Shown here piece by piece: positions 47,995-60,370 of a DNA stretch of 64,000 bases; the first letter of the stretch is position 1, and each line of letters begins with the position of its first letter. The notes beneath the pieces are model-generated. The model had not been told where the DNA came from, searched no databases, and saw only the letters and a list, made by a program, of their open reading frames with translations. Source of the DNA: Nematostella vectensis (Eukaryota > Cnidaria > Anthozoa > Actiniaria > Edwardsiidae); assembly GCF_932526225.1 (NCBI RefSeq), contig NC_064037.1, positions 15,562,601 to 15,626,600 on the forward strand, in the 5' to 3' direction. The position numbers were made by a program, and so were the translations under genes.

Positions 47995-50060
47995 TAGATC
48001 TATAGATTTGACTGGCAAAATCCATACGAAGACATCGCATTGTGGGATTTGAATACTTTCTAAGTTATTTGTTTTTGGTAAACAACAATTCAGGATATTA
48101 ATAACTAATCATTACTTTCAATTGAGAATACATTGAAAATGTTGTAAACCGATTGTAAGTCAAAGAAACCATGGCAAACACTAAGATTATGTTCTCTAAA
48201 CTTGGGACATCGAATAGAAGTCAATCGCAGTTGAAACCCGCATGTCTTGATTTAACCAATTCTTGACATCTTTTTCTCAAATAAATTTGTGAAAGTTATT
48301 CAGGATTAATGTGAATACTGTACATTAATTCTAATAACACTGTATTGATTCGTGTTATTATTAAAGATGAATTGTGTCAGAAGCATTTGTGTCTTGTTTC
48401 CTCATGCTGACTAAATTTAATATATCAACTCCCAATAAACTTGTGAAATAATCATATAGTTTTTAAACAGTTTAAGAATTTCATTTTCACATATTCGGGA
48501 TTTTTTGCTTTTATGTAATATTGTCTAGCTATGTACTGCGCATATGCATTTTGTTTTCTGCTTGAGTGGATTTGCAAAACTTGTGAAAACCGCCAGGGAG
48601 AGAGGGAGTCCTGGAATGGGTGAAAGTGAGTTTTTTTCATACCTATATTGGATTGTTTGCAAATGTATGATTTCGATCTGTTTTGCACAAACTATTTTAT
48701 TAAGTTAGGAAAATGTGGTGTGGCTTCTCCCTCTGCTCCTATGAAAGATTTCTACATGTGGTTATGATATGACTACAGTCACTCAGAGAAATACTTATTG
48801 AAGTATTTCACCATACTTGACTAATAAAAGCAAACACAGGAATGACACATATCATAGTGCAAAGAAAAATAATTGCATTCATTGTACCTTCCCCTAAAAA
48901 ACAGATATGTCCTGATATCTAAGAAAAGCATACTGTTTATAATTAGTGGTAGCTACTATGGTTCAATAAATATTGTGAACACTACACGTATTTGATTAAT
49001 CATTGTGCTGGTTATAATTTCGAAATTCAGAAATATTAGATTAACATTGATGATTGCAAAATATATTACAATTTAAATTCATTATAAATCAGAAACATTT
49101 TTATTAGAACATGCTAAGAACATGCCGAGGCTCAGTAGATAGCAGCAAAATATTGCTTTGTTAGTGTGATGGCCTTTAAAATGCAGAAACGAATTGCTTT
49201 CATAGTTTTTTTCTATTGATCATTTGTGTAATTCTTTGTGTAATTTATCAGCTTGAGGCTAATAATTGTTTTAGTATTATTACCCAAGTCAATCCTAAGA
49301 TTTCACTAACAAAAAACAGTTCTAATTTATTTACTTTTGGGGATTTTTCTACATCACAATCGTGCATACACTTTTATGTTAAGTTCAAAATCTTGTACAA
49401 TTTCTTATATATTCACTTGGGAAATTATACTATTAATACTATTAACCTCTATTGTTTGATTGCATGCTTTGGTAAATTAATGGCCAAAAAATGCCAAAAT
49501 GGCCAATAGTCAACATGAGAGAGTACCCAGTGCAGGGAAGCCAGAGCTTTGTAAATGTTGCATTCAATTCACAAGTTGGCCAATAACATTGCTTTGGTTT
49601 TAGGTTTTCCAACAGTCATGGCTATATACAAGCAAGGAAAAACGCTCAAAATAGATTCGCTTGCCCTTCCTCCACAAATATACAATACTTTAAACTCACT
49701 AGGTCGACAATTTACTGTGATAAGTGTCACTTAAATTACGATTTTATAGTGTATACAGAGACAACGGAAAACATTCAATACGGACAACAAAGCTCAATTC
49801 AGATTCGCTTGCCCTTTCTCAACAAATAGAAAATACTTTGACCTCACTAGAAAGACAATTTACTGGGTTATTTGAATAAATTGATAACTGTCGGGCATTT
49901 AATCCATCCAAAGACCTGTCCCGACAGTCGGGCACATACCCACTGCGTATTTGATATGCTTCTATATTTCAATTTTGGTCTAATGTTTACAAGATGGTAG
50001 GCAATGTTTGGTTAGAATTTTCTTGGTGATACAGCAACCTTTCTTTGGGGGGGGGCTTTA

Positions 50061-50713
50061 GTCCAGACCTGGGACTCTCTTTGCGCTCGACATTCTGGCT
50101 CGCGTGAAAGAGGGTCCAGTATTTATTGCATGCGCATGTGCGAAAATACACCGCATATATGCTGTGTGGCCTGGTTGCTTAGTTCAAGATGGCTGCGGAA
50201 GGGACGAGCGAGGGTTTATTTCAGAAATAATACGCTGATTTTGGTCGTGGATAAATACTTAATTGTTAATCTTTTCTGAGAACAGGACAGATGATAATAA
50301 GAGTCTGGAAAATATATCAATCAAAGAGCTTTTCCGTTTTCGTTATTTTCACGCGCGCGCTTTAGGCAATAGCGTCATTTCAAACGAGCGCGCGCTTTTT
50401 TGGAATTTTATTTTCAATCACATTTTATCGCGTTTTTATAGAAAACAAATTCCAAGCAGTTCGCTGATATTCCTTCACATGTACAAAACATTTTTTTTAA
50501 CTTAGCGATGATCGATTTTCGGAGCTCTGCACTCGACAAGGTCTAGCGGGAATCGACCCTCCTTAGGCACGTCCGTTATTGCGCGCACTCGTATTTCAAC
50601 TTTTGCCGTGAAGATCGCTGATTGGTACATGTTCGCGCATGCGCATGCAATAAATACTGGACCCTCTTTCACGCGAGCCAGAATGTCGAGTGCAAGGAGT
50701 CCCAGGTCTGGAC
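50061..50713. mobile_element. ~650-bp MITE with ~75-bp terminal inverted repeats
   Basis: Left arm GTCCAGACCTGGGACTC and right arm ending GTCCCAGGTCTGGAC, paired through GACATTCTGGCTCGCGTGAA and GGACC/GGTCCAGTATTTATTGCATGCGCATG. Interior holds a 80-codon frame (50263) with no recognisable features. Confidence 0.8.
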
Positions 50714-51147
50714 AAGGGGGGCTTATCAGAGAGGGGGCGCTTATTGGGGAGGGGGCGCATATTTCATTTCTGGGGGAAATACCAGTTTCAGAATCGATTG
50801 AAAAAAAAAACCCTTTATTTAAGAAACGACTAAAACAACAGTAAAAATGGAGGGGTCTTCATTGTTTTAAAAATCGATGATTAACACCGAGATTAACACC
50901 ATTCAGGTTGTGCTTTTGTTGATATTTTCAAGAGGGAGAAATTCGAGGTCGCGAGTGTGTTTGTGTGTGTGTGTGTGTGTGGGGGGGGGTGCTTATCCGA
51001 ATCATAACGGTATTTAAAGCCAGCTTTCCACTAGCGTAGGAAAAGGAGTCAGAGAAGGAAACGGCGAGGGAAGAGAAAAAACCGTTCCGTTTCTTCATTT
51101 TCCGCTGTCTTTCCTGCTTGTTTGATTTTTACACCCACAGTATAAGA

Positions 51148-51308
51148 AACAGGCGCGTTTCCAGGATTGGCCGAGGGAGAGGGGGGAGGGGTGCGTAGTA
51201 GTCAGAGTATTTAAAGATTCCTCAATAAGAAATGACTCACTTTTTGGCCGCAAAGGACGGGGGGTGCGCGCACACTCTACGCACCCCTCTGTGTACGCGC
51301 CTTAGAAA
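51148..51308. repeat. Dispersed repeat, copy 1
   Basis: Shares with 55745-55852 the order: AGGCGCGT..CCAGGATTGGC, GTATTTAAAGATTCCT, AATAAGAAATGAC, CCCCTCTGTGTACGCGCC (copy 2 CCCCTGTGTACAC). The ends are short inverted repeats (AGGCGCGT / ACGCGCCT). Confidence 0.7.
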
Positions 51309-51371
51309 GGTATCAGACTACTGAGGATGCTAATAAATAATAATGACGTAGTCGACCCGACAATAGAGGTT

Positions 51372-54300
51372 TCATAGTACTTTTTGGTTCACTTCATTCA
51401 ACCTTAGTTGCGTTTTCCATTTGAGTAATTGTTCGATGGTGACCATGTTCCCGCCACAAACGATGACCAAGGCTGTCTTGATAGTACCCAGTCTCCCGTC
51501 AACCTGCAGCTTTGGAAGAATGTTTTCGTAAATAGCAGCGAGTGTCGCACCACAGCTGGGCTCCACAAGCATACGGTGATCATCTGTCAAGGGAGAACAG
51601 CGTCAAAAATATGGGCCTTGGTACCTGTGTTATATACATCTTCCCCACTACTTCCCACAACTATTTGCGACGCGCGCGTGAAACTAAGGATGAAAGCAAA
51701 CTTTGACGCCTACCTCGGTTTCACTCTTACGTCGCAAAGAGTTGTGGGAAGTAGTTGGGAGGGTGAATCGCGTGAAGCCTGGCTCAGGTCTCGTGGTTTG
51801 GAAATTTAGTCGGAAAAGCTCTAATTCTAGTCATACATGTCCGTGGTCTTGGATTTATAGACTTTTAATTGGCAGTGCACACAGATGCTTAGATAAGCAT
51901 TGCAACGAATTTCAAATATGTTACCGGGTTTTGTCGCTCATTTTTTCAAAACAATGGCCACAATTCGGGCGTTGAATTCTTATCAGGTCGCTTGTTTGAG
52001 ACCAAATTATATTGCTCAGTCGCATTTTAAAAAATCTAGGCGTAAAAACCCAAATTTTACCAAGCGGAAGAAGCCATGTTGGATTTGAGGCTTCCCGTGG
52101 TCCCGCGGGCAAAGAAAAAAAGTTCCCCCACCTCCACTTATTTTTATTCCGCTGACCCTTGGAACCACATGTAGGCTCATACCCAACTAGATTTCTGGAA
52201 GCCCTTCCTTTGGTGAATGCCAGTAAAAATAGGAGAAAAACATGTCCGTGCTGCGCGCGGTTCTAGGTCACCACAAGTTTGTTTGCGCATTAAGTGTATC
52301 GCTCTGCTCGCCAAGGGGAGGAGGGCCGTCAAAAGAAGGCGGTACTCCCCTGTGCCGTGACAAACCTATGGCCGCGAACCGCGCGCGCAACACGGACATT
52401 TTTATGCCTGGCATATTTATATCTATTTTTACTGACATTCGCCAAAGGAAAAGCTAGGCTGTTAGCAGTCTAAAACCCAATATGGCTCCCCCCCCCGTCA
52501 GTTCGCAGCTCTTACAAGCTGCAATTTGATTGGGCAAATGAAATTACTCTTGCTGAGTAAGTACGCAGCTGCTTTGTCTCCTATTATCTTTGTTCTACAA
52601 AGGAATTCTTTTGTCTCTATTCTTCTCGTTCTTTGTGTCGAGGTGCGGATATTGTTCATTTGCCCAATCAAATCGCAGCTTGTAAGAGTTGCGTACTGAC
52701 CCCTTCCGCTTAGCCTGAGTAGCATCTGCAAACTGAGCGAAAAAGGGAGCGAGTTGTCCATCTCCCCAGGCGCGCACGTTTTGCCGTTTTCCCGCAGTGC
52801 GCTTGCTGAGTAGGCTACACACCGCCTGGTGGCATTTGATACCAAATGGTTGCGCACTCTGGAAAACAGTCACACAAAAGGAAAAAAAAGCAAAAGTTAA
52901 AAGAGTAAAAGACAAAAACGATCGCCCCTAAAACCACCCCAAAGTGACACGCTAACACAACAAATACATCACTTAACACTAAATATCATCTCTAAAAAAA
53001 GAAACGAAGGTAAATATAGACTGGGGCAACCAATTGTAGAACTTACTGGCAAATCTTTCACATGCGTTGACGGCCTGGCTATCTGTACACACGCAACTGA
53101 TCACGTTGTGTTCCTTAGTCCATTCCAGTGCCCTTTCTGCAACACGTGTTGCACCCAAAGTTTTGGCAATGCTAAACGGAACATATATGAATTACTTCCA
53201 CATGACAACAAAACATGGCTTATACAGTAAATATGAACCTTTGATGCAGTCGATGCTTAACTCTCAAGGGGACAGGGAGTTCTCAGATTTTTCAGGGGGG
53301 GGGGGGGGAGTTCTCTGATAAAAATCTGACAACCCCCGAGAGAACAAAAAGGGACTTTTTATGCCTTTGCAGTATCTCCACGGGACGTTTATTGTCAGAT
53401 TTGGCTACATACCAGAGTGCACACCCCCCCCCCCCCCCCACCCTCGGTACGGGCCTGACTCTTTTGACGAAGTGTGCTTCCGCCAAGGCGCCATAACTTC
53501 CTGTACAGGCCAAGCAAATGTGGAGGTAAATATTCATGGTACAGCGCTATTTCTTTTTATTCTAAAGTGTTGCATTCCTATGGGAGGCCATTATGGGTTG
53601 TTCAGCCTGCGAATCAACCAATAAGAGTACATGTAAAAATGTAGCTGTATAAAAAAACCTTTTGCTGATATTTCCTTACGGCTGTTTTAATAAAAATATG
53701 TAATTGTCCCACCATTTTAAACCCAAATAATTACATTTTCAGGACGAGAATTTGTTAAAAGAAGTATTCAGGCTTTTATTACACTAGGTAATAATTCAAC
53801 ACAAGGTTGAAAAAGTATGTTGAACGCCTCTGTGAACAGGTTCACCAAAAAATGGTAGTCGACTAAACACCAAGTGATGCCATCTTAATAGAAATCACAA
53901 CAAGCCATCAACTCACCTTCTGATGCCATCTAAAGTGACAAGTTCGCCGGCTTTTACTGATGCTTCAAAACTATTGGCTCCTTCAGTCTCCATGGCGATG
54001 ACAGGGACGTCCTTCCAGCCAACATCATGTAAGCCTTGCAGTACACCGCACAACAGGCCTCCACCACCGACACACACCACCACAACATCAGGCTTGTTCT
54101 TGATCTGTTCCGATGATTCGTGTATGACAGATGCCACGCCTTCCCTGTCACAAAACTACTCTTAACATACACCTATTTCAATAAAGGTTGTCAGTGCAAA
54201 TGGCGATTGGCAAATGGCGATTGGCAAATGGCAGTTCTACGACCGAAAGTAACCATGCGTCTTAAAGAATATGGGTAAATCAAAACAATTATCCATTAAA

Positions 54301-57300
54301 GGTTACCAATGCTTGGCTCTGATATTGCTGGACTTTATTTATAACCTTAAACTTTACGAATAACTAGTACCCATAAGCCATTTACCATTTGCCATTCGCC
54401 ATTTGCACTGACAACCTTTTGTGAAATAGGTGTAACACTAGCAAGGATAACATCCCACCTTTCAGCCTTAATCTGGATATATTTTCAGTTGCAACACAGG
54501 TTATACAGATTGGAGTTTAAGAAGGGATTTAGATTAGCTTAAACCACAAAATAACCTTCCTCATATTTCATGCATTGCACCTCTTTCAAAAGATCCTTGA
54601 TAAACCTCTGCATAATCTATACATTCTAATGTGCCTTTGATGGATAAGTATTGGAATCTTCATAATTTTAAGAAAAATGCTTTTCAAATCAAATGACACC
54701 TTTGACAACACTAATGATAAATGAATAATTGCAATTTCAATAACAACATAAAACTATACTGACCAGATATCAGGGTGGTTAAATGGTGGTACATAAGTGT
54801 AGCCTAAAAAAAGATGCAAAAATAAATATATATTCACTTATATTGGTTTTTACTCTGCTAATAACAGGGACTTTAAGATTTGTGATGGTGGAGAATCCAC
54901 AATGGCACACGCAAATTTTTAGCACATATGCTAGAAAAAAGATGGTAAACATACTCAAATATTGTGTGTGCACCAACATAGACTCTCCCCATCAATGTTA
55001 CGGTCCCTATTATCATGAGGGGGGGGGGGGGGGGGCACACTATAGGTCACAAATGCTGATAATATTAAAGGGCATCCAGGGTGTTGTACTCTAGGGGTAA
55101 TTCACAGATTTGGAAGCTTGGAAGCTCTGAATGTCCAAATCCTTGACATGCAACTAGAATTCTCTGAGGCAGATTTAGGGGTGGGCTAAGCGGGCCCTGG
55201 CCACCCTATTTTCAAATATTTGGCTTAAAAATAACGAGTTATAAGGAATTACACTGAAGAACATTGAATCCGCCCCCCCTTTCTTGAAACCTATGCTTCT
55301 GCCCCCCCTGGATCTGCCCCTGATTCTACAAATGCTATTTCAGCTGTTAATACCTTTTTCTTGGACTAGTTTCCTAGCATACCCATCTGCTTCATCCCAA
55401 ACCTTCCAAGAAAAAAAATGGTTAACAACTTCCCCACCTTTCATCTAGCAATTGGCCAATTATTTGGTAAATAGATCAACTTTTTGTAGTCTCCCGCTCA
55501 GCTATTCTTAGTAACTGTCAGGCAATGTTCCAATTCTAGTGGGGATGGGAGGATTGCATGCGATAGCCAATTTAGGGCAAAGTCACATGTGCTCTGGTTC
55601 TTGTTGACAAAATAACAACAACAAAAGCAAACTGTTCAGCGCTTAAGAATCAGCCAGAAAGTTTCTTTGTCAGAAAGGTTTTTATTTTCATTGAAAGATG
55701 TTGTTTTTTTTTCGTTGAGTGACAGCTGCAGCCATTTCTGTGAGCAGGCGCGTACCCAGGATTGGCTGAGGGGGAAAAGAGTAGTATTTAAAGATTCCTT
55801 AATAAGAAATGACCCAAGGGGGTGGAGTGCGTCCCCCTGTGTACACAACTGCTGAGAACAAAGAACTTCTTTATGTAGCTAAATATCCGTCCCCCACTTC
55901 CTTTTTCTTCTGACAATCAGTAGGAGTGGGGGAGTCTACAATTCATCACTCAAGAGTAACCATTATGGATGTTAAAAGGGGATAATCCTTGCACATAGCA
56001 CACTCACATCACCATGCACTGTGACATTAGCTCCCTCTTCCCGGAGACGCACCACCATTGATTCTGGAGTAGTACTAGGTACTATGATGTCACAAGGAGT
56101 GTCAAGCATCCGTGCCGAGTAGGCTGCGGCAAGTCCAGCATTGCCACCTTACAACACCAAAAGAAAACTCAGATTTTATTTGGTAAGATAAAAGAATGGG
56201 AGGTAAGGTTCCATGCTAGCATAATCAGGCATTTTCATTTATCAATCATTCATCAACCGATATTTTTGCAGGACAAACCATTGAGACATAAAGTCTTCTA
56301 TTCAATGAATTTGCAGTACACAGCCAAACAACACAGATCTACAAACAAAATAATCATGCCCCATAAAAAAATGAAAATTAGAAAGTAAAACAGTTTCTCC
56401 TTGCTTAACCAAAAAAATGAAATGTTTTCTTACATCTTTAATACAAGTAAGCACTATTGGAAAGCACAATGCATAGGATATGGAGCTACTTATTTGTCAT
56501 TGAAAATCAAAACTAAATTAGTATGGGGGGGGTAAAATATCTTATAATTTTGAGACTGAATATCATACAAATACAGGAGGGTCTGGGGGCATACTGGGGC
56601 AAGTATGAAAACTTTGGACGAATGATAAAAGATACAGAAAATAGCAGTTTTTCTACCTTTTTACACTTAATTCTCGCAACATCAAAATTTCGCTTTTTTT
56701 GAGATGGCAATATTTCGCAACACTTTATTTTCGTGATTTTCCTATTTTCGTAAAAACCAGATCACTTTATTTTCGCGATTTTGGGATAATAAAATCAAGG
56801 AAAACAAGTGGAGTTAAAATGTATGTAATCATCAAAACTGAAACAATTTGTAACAAAGATGCGTGGGCTAAATTTAGTTTCATAAAAATCTATAAATACA
56901 AGTCCAACTCAACCCCTTACCACGTTAGATGACTAAGTAGACAAGGTGTTTTCATAAAGCTTATTAAACGGCCAATATTCCCCCAAAGGCTTCTTGTGTA
57001 CTCACTTAATTTTCATGCATCCTAATTTTCGCGAATTTTGCGATTTTAAAAAATTCGCGAAAATGAAGTGATGCGAAAATTATGTGTACTAAGGTATTTC
57101 TTCCATATATACATGTTTTGATACCACCAATCTAATAAGTGTCCCCTGCCTTTTTCGCCACCTATGTCCACAAGCTCTGAGCGAGTATGGGTGAAAGGCT
57201 GGATGATGGGCTTCCTGTGGTGAGCTTTTTTAAAAGTTAAAATGGTGTCCCAATGGTCTCTTCACTCTGTAGGACACTGAAATCTAGCGTTCGCAAATCA

Positions 57301-59356
57301 CACTTAAATGGCCCTAAACTCGAAAAATAATCACTTCACAGATGTTCATTAAGTATCTTTATTGGGATATTTCATCATTTAAAAGTTAAAAAATTACGGT
57401 TTAGAAGCGATATTTTGAATACATATGCATACCTGTCAACCTCCAAAAATCTCAAGGCTTGAGAATTCTTTGGGGGGGAGGGGTTGGGTATATTCTTTTT
57501 GGGGGAGGAGGGGTGTTTTATCTTGCAGGCGTTTGCTGTATTGAAAGCTCTCACGAACAAATCAAAATTGCGCTACGCAATGGAATTATTGTTTCAAATA
57601 TCTTAACACATTGACCCCTCAACCGGCCTGTACCGGCTTTGGGAAGTACCCACAACCCAAAAAATTCATAAATTCAAAATAAACACAACAAGATGAAGAT
57701 ACTCAGGCATCAGTCTAAGGGATAAATGGTCTTGCAGATATGCATCCAACCAAGGTGTTGGCATCTACTCTTAAGCCAAATAATAGCACAGGTTCTTTGA
57801 CAAATCTGAAATCGAACAAGGAGAGAAAAGCAGAATCACCCCTCTCAATAAAACGCTCAAAATACCACACAAGGGAAAGAGATCAGCAAACACAGCTCAA
57901 GACACAAATAGATACCTTTATTCTGATCCTCCAGGTACATTTCCTTGGCCTCAAAACACAATGTCCATTCCTTGAAGGATTGAACAACCACGAAAATATC
58001 TTTATGCATTGCAAAGCATTCTGGGAGATCCAGGGGAAAATTCACGAGGGGAGGGCTAGTCAACACTCCTCTCCCCAAAGTCAGATGGTTTTTTATAAGT
58101 CTTTTCACCCCGAAGCCAAACGAATCAATTCCAGGTCATACAGACCCAGAATAGCAGTGTAAACAATTTTACAATCAATTTGGTTTCAGAAAAGACACCA
58201 TTTAGGAGAGCTGTGGTGATTCATTAGAAAATTATTTTCTCATCCGGGCAAAGCCAAACAAGAAAAAATCATCATGAATCCACCTTTGCTTGCAAATATC
58301 CATAAGCAAAGCACTCAATTATGCCCCAAAAGACTTCATGATGTCCTGAGACACTCTCCTAATATGCTCATAGCTGTATTTTTGATAAAAAATACAAGCA
58401 ACCATCAACTTGTGCTGGCTTCAGCACATCGACGAGGGATTAAAAGTGGGGACCGCAAAGCACTGTTGGAAAGCTTGGATACCGCTGACTAGGTGCAGCT
58501 GTGTTTGACTTTGACGGGCTGTATAAAACTCAGAATAGGGGGGAGGTATCTGTTTTCAGTCTGTTTTTTTGTAAATTCAGCTCCAAAAAAGCCAGGAGTC
58601 AATGGGTTAATAGAAAATAGACAAAATGACGATTTTCTATAGAATACTTTTTCGGAAGTGATAAAAATCTCTAAAAAAGCGGAAGATTTGGTGCTCACTG
58701 TGCAAGAGCGGGAGAAGGGGTCCAAAATCTTGAGATTCCCACCTAATGCAGGAGAGTTGACAGGTATGCATATGAAAAGCCGGTTTAGCTTTTAAAAAAT
58801 CTCACCACAGGAAGCCCATCATCCAGCCTTTCACCCGTACTCGCTCAGAGCCTGGGGGGCCTGTGCTATGTCTGCACATTTTCAAATATGCACGGCAGAA
58901 AAATGAGGGAGGGTGGGGCAGTAGTGTTGGTGAGAGAGGGAAGGGGTGAGCTGTGTGAAAGCAGAAGGCGTAGAGAACATTTATTCAATACAAACCTTAG
59001 ATGCTAAAAACCCTGAAATATTCTCACCTGATGAGCAAACAAGGTGTTGCGATCCTCTCTGTACAGCCTGTAAAGGCAAATAAGAGGAATAAAAAAAAAC
59101 AAAGTTATAAAACATGTGACATGGAAAACTTGGATCTTGGATCTAAAGGTGAAAATCACTTCAAGGTAAGGAAAACGTCTGATCTGTGGTCAAAACAACA
59201 ACAACCTCAAACCTTTTGGCATAGATTTCCAACACCTCTTATTTTGAAAGAGCCGCACGGTTGCACGTTGTCTAGCTTGATGTAGACGGAGCACTTTGCT
59301 TTTCTCGAGAGAGGATGGCTTTCTAATAGAGGGGTCTTCACGTGTAAGGAATGCAT
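51372..59356 (-). CDS. SDS: L-serine dehydratase / L-threonine deaminase (PLP, fold type II), complete
   Basis: Exons: 59356-59213, 59067-59028, 56147-56008, 55402-55354, 54803-54764, 54144-53917, 53171-53047, 51583-51372 (TGA). All GT-AG and in frame, 325 aa (human SDS 328). Start MHSLHVKTPLLES at 59356 aligns with the family N-terminus. Features: PLP lysine K38 in CGSFKIRG (usual SGSFKIRG; Ser to Cys), substrate loop SSGGNAGLAAAYSAR, PPFNHPDIWEGVASV, phosphate-binding GGGGLLCGV (164-172), AMETEGANSF, MLVEPSCGATLAA, and C-terminal VIVCGGN. It deaminates serine to pyruvate (and threonine to 2-oxobutyrate) in the cytosol. SDS and SDSL cannot be separated by eye. Introns are loaded with small inverted-repeat elements, three of them in the last intron. 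Head to head with PHF12. Confidence 0.95.
51645..51757. mobile_element. ~110-bp foldback element in serine dehydratase intron
   Basis: Arms CACTACTTCCCACAACTATT and its inverse (AGAGTTGTGGGAAGTAGT), continuing through TTGCGACG / CGTCGCAA and GTGAAAC / GTTTCAC. Confidence 0.7.
52207..52448. mobile_element. ~240-bp foldback element in serine dehydratase intron
   Basis: Arms CCTTTGGTGAATGCCAGTAA and the inverse of TTACTGACATTCGCCAAAGG; inner match includes CATGTCCGTG..GCGCGCGGTTC against GAACCGCGCGCGCAACACGGACAT. Confidence 0.75.
52498..52700. mobile_element. ~200-bp MITE in serine dehydratase intron
   Basis: Arms of ~47 bp: GTCAGTTCGCAGCTCTTACA... and inverse of ...TGTAAGAGTTGCGTACTGAC, sharing ATTTGATTGGGCAAATGAA. 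The minus frame 52498-52857 that crosses it is not a gene. Confidence 0.8.
54169..54433. mobile_element. 265-bp MITE in serine dehydratase intron
   Basis: Left arm ACACCTATTTCAATAAAGGT, right arm ending ACCTTTTGTGAAATAGGTGT; pairing continues through TTGTCAGTGCAAATGGCGA. It begins ~25 bp upstream of the acceptor of the exon starting at 54144, so it supplies the branch-site region. Confidence 0.82.
55745..55852. repeat. Dispersed repeat, copy 2
   Basis: Second copy of the family at 51148-51308, in a serine dehydratase intron; lacks ~50 bp of the middle. Confidence 0.7.
56148..59027. other. Serine dehydratase intron 2 (2.9 kb) with nested inverted repeats
   Basis: Apart from the 57174-58851 inverted-repeat structure, the left part (56690-57090) holds many short TTTTCGCGA-type segments in both orientations, probably an old element. 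No further serine dehydratase exon is needed here. Confidence 0.6.
57174..58851. mobile_element. 1.7-kb element with two nested inverted repeats and an internal frame
   Basis: Outer arms (57174-57237 / 58779-58851) share GCTCTGAGCGAGTA and GGCTGGATGATGGGCTTCCT. Inner arms ATGCATACCTGTCAAC (57425-57440) and GTTGACAGGTATGCAT (58755-58770), followed inward by AATCTCAAG / CTTGAGATT. Between them lie plus frames 57740-58162 (140 aa, basic, with a C...H pattern) and 58274-58492 (72 aa), unrecognised, possibly remains of a transposon protein. Confidence 0.6.
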
Positions 59357-60370
59357 GCTTCAAGCTTGTAGTTCAGATTATAAAAGTATATAAGCATTAC
59401 TAAAAAGGATTAACTGCTGTGAGCCACACTATACGTGGCATTTCTTCAAATTTCAATATTTATATGTGGCCATTCGATTTTGTTCTTGTTGTTGTAATGT
59501 TTCCATGCTCCTGAGGCCTGGGCGCTAGACTCGTGATATTAGCCGCGCATGGCAATTTTTTTTTAAATATAAAATAGTGATTATTTTATCAAGCAAGCCG
59601 TCGTCAAATCCAAGAAAAGCAAGAATTTCCTTAACAGCTCATATAAAAACTAAGGTGAGAAAATGGAAATTGGTTGATTTTCTGTCCATAGGAATAGAAA
59701 AAATAAATCAACCAATAGGAAACGAGTACTTTTCTGACTTAAAAAGAATGTAATTCCTACAATGTTACATGTTCTTTGCTTACCGGCTAACATTTTGTTC
59801 AAGTATCTTAAAAAATTAAGTTAAAAGCTCTCTGCAAACTGTCCTATCTGTTAGGTATAATTTGTTGTAAATGTGAGAGCAAATGTACAAATATTTGGAG
59901 ATATTCTATACATGGCCATTGATGAAAATAAAAAATCTTTGTACATACGATGTTCAGCAATGGTTTTGAACAGCGGTGAAACGCACCAGAATATGATTTG
60001 CGCATGTCAAGTACGAACTCTGCGCCTGCGCATACGATTACATCTAATTCTCCATCTGTGTTTTCGAAGGTTTTGCCTTAGCGTACGTTGTTGTTTAAAA
60101 TAGTGTTTTAGTGTATACTTTGACATTTTTAAAATTCCACCAGGTCAGTTGCCTTTGTAGAGGATCCAGCTAGTAGTGTGCAAAGTTTGTCGTTGTTTCG
60201 TCCATTGCTAGTGACATAAACAGCCTCCATGTTTGACTTTAGCTGAAGGCGGGTAAATCTGCGGACAACCATGTAGTATGAAAGATACTCTGAATTTGGC
60301 GCAAAATTAAGCTGGTCTTTTGGTATATTTACCTGAAAATCTATTGGAGACTGTTGGAATTCATATCACC
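59357..60370. promoter_or_regulatory. Divergent promoter region serine dehydratase / PHF12
   Basis: 1.0 kb between start codons of two opposed genes, free of other genes. TGCGCCTGCGCA at 60021-60032 is one base off the NRF-1 palindrome TGCGCATGCGCA, and GCGCATG occurs ~20 bp before it. Activity is inference. Confidence 0.4.

Larger units (their letters stand above)
45396..51371. other. ~6-kb gene-free region
   Basis: No exon or RNA gene recognised. Contains: imperfect CCGGATTTGTAACAA repeats (46038-46230), T-rich degenerate repeats (46430-46570), the 62-bp micro-element (47933-47994), a MITE (50061-50713) and a repeat copy (51148-51308). Short frames (e.g. 47212, 49216, 50263) have no family features. 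Confidence 0.5.

Noticed and set aside
52498-52915. 119- and 106-codon minus-strand frames
   Set aside because: Cross a MITE inverted repeat within a serine dehydratase intron; no family features.
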